A stretch of DNA of 9,501 bases from Anaerolineae bacterium (lineage in GTDB: Bacteria > Chloroflexota > Anaerolineae > JAAYZQ01), in assembly GCA_016926595.1 (NCBI GenBank), contig JAFGOG010000205.1, forward strand, positions 1 through 9,501. Direction: 5' to 3'. Under the pieces are notes generated by a model. That model saw only the letters and a program-made list of their open reading frames with translations, ran no database searches and was not told the DNA's origin. The first letter of the stretch is position 1; each line of letters starts with the position of its first letter. A program made the translations under genes and the position numbers. Positions 5,754-9,501 of the stretch are shown here, one piece after another.

Positions 5754-6782
5754 ATGACATTGAAGGAGAGTTGGTTTCTGGCCGTAGTGGCGGCCTGTTT
5801 GCTGTTTGTGCTGCCCATAGCGGCCTGCGCCGACTGCAATCAAGCGGGCAGTCTGGTCTTTAACTGCAACTTTGACACTTTTGTGGGTACGCCTCCCCGG
5901 CAAGTGCCTGAAGGCTGGATCCCCTGGGTGGCCATGGGCGACCCTGCTTTTGACCAAGATAATCATGGCAGCGCACCTGGGGCGCCTGCCCAACGTATCT
6001 GGTCTGATTGGGGAACCTGGACGGCCGGCCTGTATCAGCAGGTCTCGGTCACGCCGGACACGGGCTACAGGGCATGGGTCGAGTGGTCGCCGCCACAGTG
6101 CCCTCTTGAGGAAGGCTGCGAGGACATAGAGCGGAGAATAGGCATCGATCCGTTTGGCGGTACCGATCCTCTATCCCCTACGGTGGTCTGGGGCCCGTCT
6201 ACCTGGGCCAATGCCAGGATGGCAGACGTGCATGTGTCGGCTTTTGCCCGGTCACAGACGATCACCGTTTTCCTTTGGACACATCATCCGGTGTCGCATG
6301 GCCCAGATCAGGTATACCTGGATTCGGTGATCTTGATTCAAGATCCAAGCATGGTTCCGCCTGCCACCAACACACCCGAACCGACGGCGACGGCGACGCC
6401 CCGGCCGCCGACCCGCACGCCCATCCCGGTCACTGACACCCTGCTTCCGACCGATACGCCTACCCCGCTGCCGCCGACGAATACTCCCACCCCAACTGAT
6501 ACACCGACGCTAACCTCGACGCCGACCTCCACCCCGATCCCGCCGACGGCAACGCTAACGCCCACCTGGACGCCCACGACCTTGGCAGTGCAAGTGGCGC
6601 GGGCGGCGCAGATACCCGAAGCCGGGTCGCTCTCTCCCTTGCTTCCGGCGCGGAAGCAGGAGACAGGGTCGGGAAAAATGTTGCTGGTCGTCGCTGGCGG
6701 AGCTGTGGCTCTTGCCTGCCTGGTAGGGACTGTCGCCGTGGGACTGTGGTTGCGCAGCCAAAGAATTGCAGGAAAGAGCTAG
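5754..6782 (+). CDS. Surface-anchored protein: beta-sandwich-like domain, Pro/Thr linker, C-terminal membrane helix
   Basis: A 342-residue exported protein. Residues 1-26 are a signal peptide (K4, hydrophobic 8-22, then AACA); LPIAAC at 20-25 could also be read as a lipobox. Residues about 29-200 start GSLVFNCNFDTF and contain VPEGWIPW and GLYQQVSV, a pattern typical of carbohydrate-binding-module-like jelly rolls, and end with VYLDSVILI. Residues 203-276 are a low-complexity linker of TP, PT and TAT units encoded by repeated ACGCC-type codons, as is common in Chloroflexota surface proteins. Residues 309-334 form a membrane helix followed by a basic tail, so the domain is probably displayed outside the cell. 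No strong ribosome-binding site precedes ATG 5754, so the start is less sure. The domain function is unknown; glycan binding is a guess. The selenolipoprotein gene follows 72 bases later. Confidence 0.82.
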   Translation: MTLKESWFLAVVAACLLFVLPIAACADCNQAGSLVFNCNFDTFVGTPPRQVPEGWIPWVAMGDPAFDQDNHGSAPGAPAQRIWSDWGTWTAGLYQQVSVTPDTGYRAWVEWSPPQCPLEEGCEDIERRIGIDPFGGTDPLSPTVVWGPSTWANARMADVHVSAFARSQTITVFLWTHHPVSHGPDQVYLDSVILIQDPSMVPPATNTPEPTATATPRPPTRTPIPVTDTLLPTDTPTPLPPTNTPTPTDTPTLTSTPTSTPIPPTATLTPTWTPTTLAVQVARAAQIPEAGSLSPLLPARKQETGSGKMLLVVAGGAVALACLVGTVAVGLWLRSQRIAGKS

Positions 6783-6784
6783 TC

Positions 6785-6817
6785 GTCACCCCGGGCGAAG
6801 CGAAGGGTCTCACCCGG
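6785..6817. repeat. REP-like intergenic element
   Basis: The stretch GTCACCCCGGGCGAAGCGAA continuing GGGTCTC (6785-6811) closely resembles the family GTCA(C/T)CCTGAGCGAAGCGAAGG(G/A)TCT that is scattered in many copies between genes in Chloroflexota and other bacterial genomes. CCGGG (6791-6795) can pair with CCCGG (6813-6817). Only one copy is in the window, so its repetitive nature rests on recognition, not on a count here. It fills the gap between the surface protein and the selenolipoprotein genes. Confidence 0.55.
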
Positions 6818-6854
6818 CTGAAAAGGAGTTCTGTGGGATGGAAAGAGGAAACAC

Positions 6855-7877
6855 ATGTCTTTGAATCGCTCAAAGTGGTGGATCGTTGGGCTGTTGATCC
6901 TGGGCCTGATCTTGGCCGGTTGCAAAACTGCGACACCAGGAGCGGGGTTGCCAACCTCGACGCTGGCGCAGTCGGTTTTGTGGTCGCCGTTGCCGTCTCC
7001 GACCGCCGTGCCGACTCCAACTCCAGTGCCGACCCTGACCCCGGCACCTATCCAGTTGACGGTGCTGCACACCAACGACAATTGGGGCGAGACGGAGCCC
7101 TGCGGCTGAGGTAACAGCCCAACCGGCGGGTTCCGCCGGAGAGCTACGTTCATCGCTGAGCAACGCAAAAACGCTGCGGCTTTCCTGCTCTTGGATACAG
7201 GCGATGCCCTGGTAGGAAGTGGCAAGCTGGGGACAAAGACGCGAGGCGAGGTAATAATCGCTGGCATGAGCCTGATGGGCTACGATGCCATGGCCCTCGG
7301 CCCCAGGGAGCTGTCGTTAGGGGTGGACCTCCTCCGCCAGCGGATGGGCGAGGCCAGCTTTCCGATCCTGTCGGCGAATGCGGTGCTGGCCGGATCGCAA
7401 GATCTCGTGGCTGAGCCTTACACCATCCTGGATGTTAGCGGGTACAAGATAGGGGTCATAGGCCTGACGCGAGCGGAGGCCGCTGCACCTTCTGGTTTCC
7501 AGGTGCTCGATCCACAGCAGGCCGCCGAGCGCTACGTGCCCGAGGTTCACGAAAAGGCCGACACGGTCATCCTCCTTACTAACTTGGAGTACAACGCCGC
7601 GCTGGCTCTGGCCCGGGTTGTGCCTGGCATCGACCTGCTAGTCGGTGCCCTGCCCAGCCAGTTCCCCACCCAGTCGGTGCGGGCGCCCGATACCGGCACG
7701 CTGGTCGTCGTTGCCGATCTGGCCACGACGGGTCACTCGGGCCGGCGGGTTGGCGTGTTGCTTGTCACTCTGGGGAGCGATGGTTCGGTTACCGGTGAGT
7801 TTTGGAGCGCACGTTGGATCGACAAGGGGATTCCCGACGATCCCGATATGCAGGCGCTCCTGGGCAAGTACCAGTAG
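6855..7877 (+). CDS. Selenolipoprotein of the 5'-nucleotidase/metallophosphatase fold, UGA read through at 7107-7109
   Basis: A 340-residue lipoprotein if the UGA at codon 85 is selenocysteine. Signal peptide with lipobox LAGC (C23 would be lipidated), a Pro/Thr linker (about 30-65), then a metallophosphatase-like domain: QLTVLHTNDNWGETEPCG-U85-GNSPTGGF-RRRATFI, LLLDTGDALVG (D117) and YDAMALGPREL. The domain spans the UGA without a gap, and the PCGU..GGF.RRA region corresponds to a PCGC..GGL.RRA motif I recall from homologues, so UGA replaces a cysteine. The GNHE metal motif of true nucleotidases is LGPRE here and the C-terminal nucleotidase domain is absent, so phosphatase activity is doubtful; the C-G-U motif may bind a metal or do redox chemistry. 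Start ATG 6855 has AGAGGA 5 bases upstream. It ends in TAG, 20 bases from the convergent permease gene. Confidence 0.85.
7107..7139 (+). promoter_or_regulatory. Bacterial SECIS-like hairpin, lipoprotein gene
   Basis: UGA (7107-7109) is followed after 13 bases by a perfect 7-bp GC stem, CCGGCGG (7123-7129) with CCGCCGG (7133-7139), closed by the loop GUU. The loop starts 20 bases after the UGA and begins with GU, as expected for a bacterial selenocysteine insertion element. There is no U-tract, and it sits inside coding sequence, so it is not a terminator. Confidence 0.82.
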
Positions 7878-7897
7878 GGCGGCCCGTGTAGTTGCTC

Positions 7898-8776
7898 CTA
7901 TCTCCGCCGCGGGTCGAGCGCGTCGCGCAGATAATCGCCTACCAGGTTGACGGCCAGCACCGCTAGGGCGATGGCTATGCCGGGCGCAAAGGTCACCCAT
8001 GGCGCGTTGCGCAGGTAGCCCCGCCCCTCGTTCAACATTGCGCCCCATTCTGCTATGGGCGGTTGGGCGCCGAGCCCCAGAAAGCTCAGCGCCGAGGCGT
8101 TCAAGATGGCCCAGCCGACATCCAGTGTGGCCAGGACGACAATCGGGCCAAACACGTTGGGCAAGATATGCCGCAGCAGGATGCGCAGGTCGCGGGCTCC
8201 CACCGTGACCGCCGCCCGGACGTAGGGTTGCCGCCTGGCAGACAAGACCTGGCCGCGCACCAGCCGGGTGTATGTTGGTATGCCGGCGATGCCCACTGCC
8301 ACCACCACGTTGGCGATGCCCGGTCCCAGGGCAGCGACGATCGTCAGCGCCAGCAGGATGCTTGGAAAAGACAGCATCACGTCGACCAGCCAACTGATGA
8401 GCCGGTCTGGCCAGCGACCATAGTAGCCGGCGATCAGTCCCAACGCCGTGCCCGGTACGGCAGCGAACAGCACCGCCACCAGGCCAATCCCTAGCGAGAT
8501 GCGCCCTCCGTACAGGATCCGGGCTGCCACGTCCCGGCCAAAAAGGTCGGTACCCAGCGGGTGCCTGGCACCGGGTGGCGAGAACTGCTCCTTGGGAGAC
8601 ATCTGCAAAGGATCGTATGGGGTCAGCAGCGGCGCGGCCAGTGATGCTACCACCACTAGGGCCAGCCAGGCCAGGGCGGCCAGCGCGGTGGCATTGGCCC
8701 TGGCTCGTCGAGGCGGTGGCGCATAGATGTGCCGGGGTACGGTTCTGCGGGTTGGGATGGGGTAGCGTCTAGTCAT
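7898..8776 (-). CDS. Oligopeptide/nickel-type ABC transporter permease, DppC type
   Basis: A 292-residue inner-membrane permease of a binding-protein-dependent importer (DppC/OppC/NikC group). After a basic, Pro-rich N-terminus, a first membrane helix (about 32-52) leads to the family signature HPLGTDLFGRDVAARILYGGRISL. Further hydrophobic helices follow, with the EAA loop YVRAAVTVGARDLRILLRHILPN that contacts the ATPase, and the end SFLGLGAQPPIAEWGAML, which is also typical. The start at 8776 overlaps the end of the upstream DppB-type gene by 8 bases, so the two are translationally coupled. Substrate (peptide, nickel, sugar oligomer) cannot be assigned without the binding protein, which is outside the window. 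Its end is convergent with the selenolipoprotein gene. Confidence 0.95.
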   Translation of the reverse strand: MTRRYPIPTRRTVPRHIYAPPPRRARANATALAALAWLALVVVASLAAPLLTPYDPLQMSPKEQFSPPGARHPLGTDLFGRDVAARILYGGRISLGIGLVAVLFAAVPGTALGLIAGYYGRWPDRLISWLVDVMLSFPSILLALTIVAALGPGIANVVVAVGIAGIPTYTRLVRGQVLSARRQPYVRAAVTVGARDLRILLRHILPNVFGPIVVLATLDVGWAILNASALSFLGLGAQPPIAEWGAMLNEGRGYLRNAPWVTFAPGIAIALAVLAVNLVGDYLRDALDPRRR

Positions 8777-9501
8777 AGCGGATGCGGGGATCGAGAAAGC
8801 CGTAGGCCACGTCCACGGCTACGTTGACCAGCGTATAGACCAACCCAGCCAGCAGCACCACTCCCTGCACCACCGGCAGGTCCTTCCACAGGATCGAGTT
8901 GACCAGTAGCCGTCCGATCCCCTGCCGGGAAAAGACGGTCTCGGTCACCACCGTCCCCCCCAACAAAAAGCCGAACTGGAGGCCGACGATCGTCACCACC
9001 GGGATGAGGGCGTTCTTCAACGCGTGGCGGGTCAGCACGATCCCTTCGCGCAGCCCCTTGGCCCGCGCCGTCCGGATGAAATCCTGCTCCAATACCTCCA
9101 ACAGGCTGGCCCGCACCAATCGGGCGATGGACCCTGCCGAGGCCAGCCCGAGTACCAGGGCTGGCAGGATCAGGTGGTCGAGCCCGCCCTGGCCTGTTGC
9201 CGGCAGCCAGCCCAGGTGCAGGCTGAATAGCCAGATCAGGAGCAGCCCCGACCAAAAGATCGGCACCGACACGCCGGTGACCGATAGGGCCGTTGCGGCG
9301 CTGTCGATCCAGGTGCCGGCCTTGACGGCGGCCAATATCCCCAGGCCAGTGCCCAGGATCGAGGCAATCAGCATGGCCGCTAGGGCCAGCCCGATGGTGC
9401 TTGGCAACTGCTCGGCGATGACCGTCACCACCGGACGGTGGGCAAACAGGGAGGTGCCCAGGTCGCCCTGGGCCAGGTTCAGCAAGTATCGCCCATATTG
9501 A
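8769..9501 (-). CDS. Oligopeptide/nickel-type ABC transporter permease, DppB type (5' end outside the window)
   Basis: The visible 243 residues are the C-terminal part of a DppB/OppB/NikB permease. The frame is open to the window edge, reading QYGRYLLNLAQGDLGTSL, a conserved stretch that lies after the first membrane helix in this family, so roughly the first 70 residues are missing. Family features include VPIFWSGLLLIWLFS, LGWLPATG, LILPALVLGL, the EAA loop FIRTARAKGLREGIVLTRHALKN, and an end DVAYGFLDPRIRYD. It pairs with the DppC-type permease to form the membrane channel. Upstream genes for the binding protein and perhaps the ATPases should lie beyond 9501. The stop is TAG at 8771-8769. 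Confidence 0.95.
   Translation of the reverse strand, partial: QYGRYLLNLAQGDLGTSLFAHRPVVTVIAEQLPSTIGLALAAMLIASILGTGLGILAAVKAGTWIDSAATALSVTGVSVPIFWSGLLLIWLFSLHLGWLPATGQGGLDHLILPALVLGLASAGSIARLVRASLLEVLEQDFIRTARAKGLREGIVLTRHALKNALIPVVTIVGLQFGFLLGGTVVTETVFSRQGIGRLLVNSILWKDLPVVQGVVLLAGLVYTLVNVAVDVAYGFLDPRIRYD

Noticed and set aside
6357..6581. Tandem-looking ACGCC/CCGAC repeats as a CRISPR or minisatellite array
   Set aside because: The units are irregular and in frame, and encode the Thr/Pro linker of the surface protein. There are no uniform repeats or spacers.
556..7109. The three in-frame UGA codons as a global UGA reassignment (Trp, Gly or Cys) or as pseudogene stops
   Set aside because: UGA ends the FmdB-like and MazG-like genes at their natural family length, so it still works as stop. 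All three internal UGAs fall at Cys-type positions with hairpins behind them and intact downstream frames, which random nonsense mutations would not produce.
7191..7877. A separate 228-residue gene starting at ATG 7191
   Set aside because: It would start inside the LLLDTGD motif, without signal peptide and without the first part of the fold. The frame is continuous with the lipoprotein gene through the UGA.

Overview
The window is a GC-rich bacterial segment. The proline/threonine-rich linkers of its two surface proteins, an HspR-like MerR protein and a RuBisCO-like protein next to a sugar kinase suggest a Chloroflexota (Anaerolineae-like) genome. This placement is an inference from protein style; there is no rRNA or marker gene to confirm it.

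The main result is three genes that each carry an in-frame UGA codon where a redox or metal-binding cysteine would be expected, each followed by a hairpin whose loop starts with GU. These are the hallmarks of bacterial selenocysteine insertion. They are (1) a membrane-anchored thioredoxin-like protein with a UxxC active site (367-798), (2) a 54-residue membrane peptide ending in a U-x4-C tail (1065-1229), and (3) a lipoprotein of the 5'-nucleotidase/metallophosphatase fold with a C-G-U motif (6855-7877). Read with UGA as stop, all three look like truncated or split genes. UGA also appears to be an ordinary stop here (FmdB-like gene, MazG-like gene), so global recoding is unlikely.

Layout. 25-240 (-): small coiled-coil protein. 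241-366: divergent region with a near-consensus promoter and an ATACCC/GGGTAT inverted repeat resembling CsoR/CstR-family operators. 367-1229 (+): operon of the thioredoxin-like selenoprotein, an FmdB-type zinc ribbon and the small membrane selenoprotein, closed by a strong terminator at 1244-1282. 1416-1856 (+): HspR-like MerR regulator with a Cys-rich tail and its own consensus promoter. 1943-2296 (-): two-helix membrane protein. 2391-5604 (-): operon of FGGY sugar kinase, RuBisCO-like protein and MazG-like pyrophosphohydrolase. 5754-7877 (+): surface-anchored protein with a TP-rich linker, then the selenolipoprotein. 7898-9501 (-): DppC- and DppB-type ABC permeases, the latter running off the window edge.

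The first operon looks like an envelope redox module, possibly thiol, persulfide or metal responsive. The kinase and RuBisCO-like protein look like two consecutive steps of a carbohydrate or sugar-acid pathway whose substrate cannot be read from the sequence. The permeases belong to an oligopeptide/nickel-type importer whose other subunits lie outside the window.
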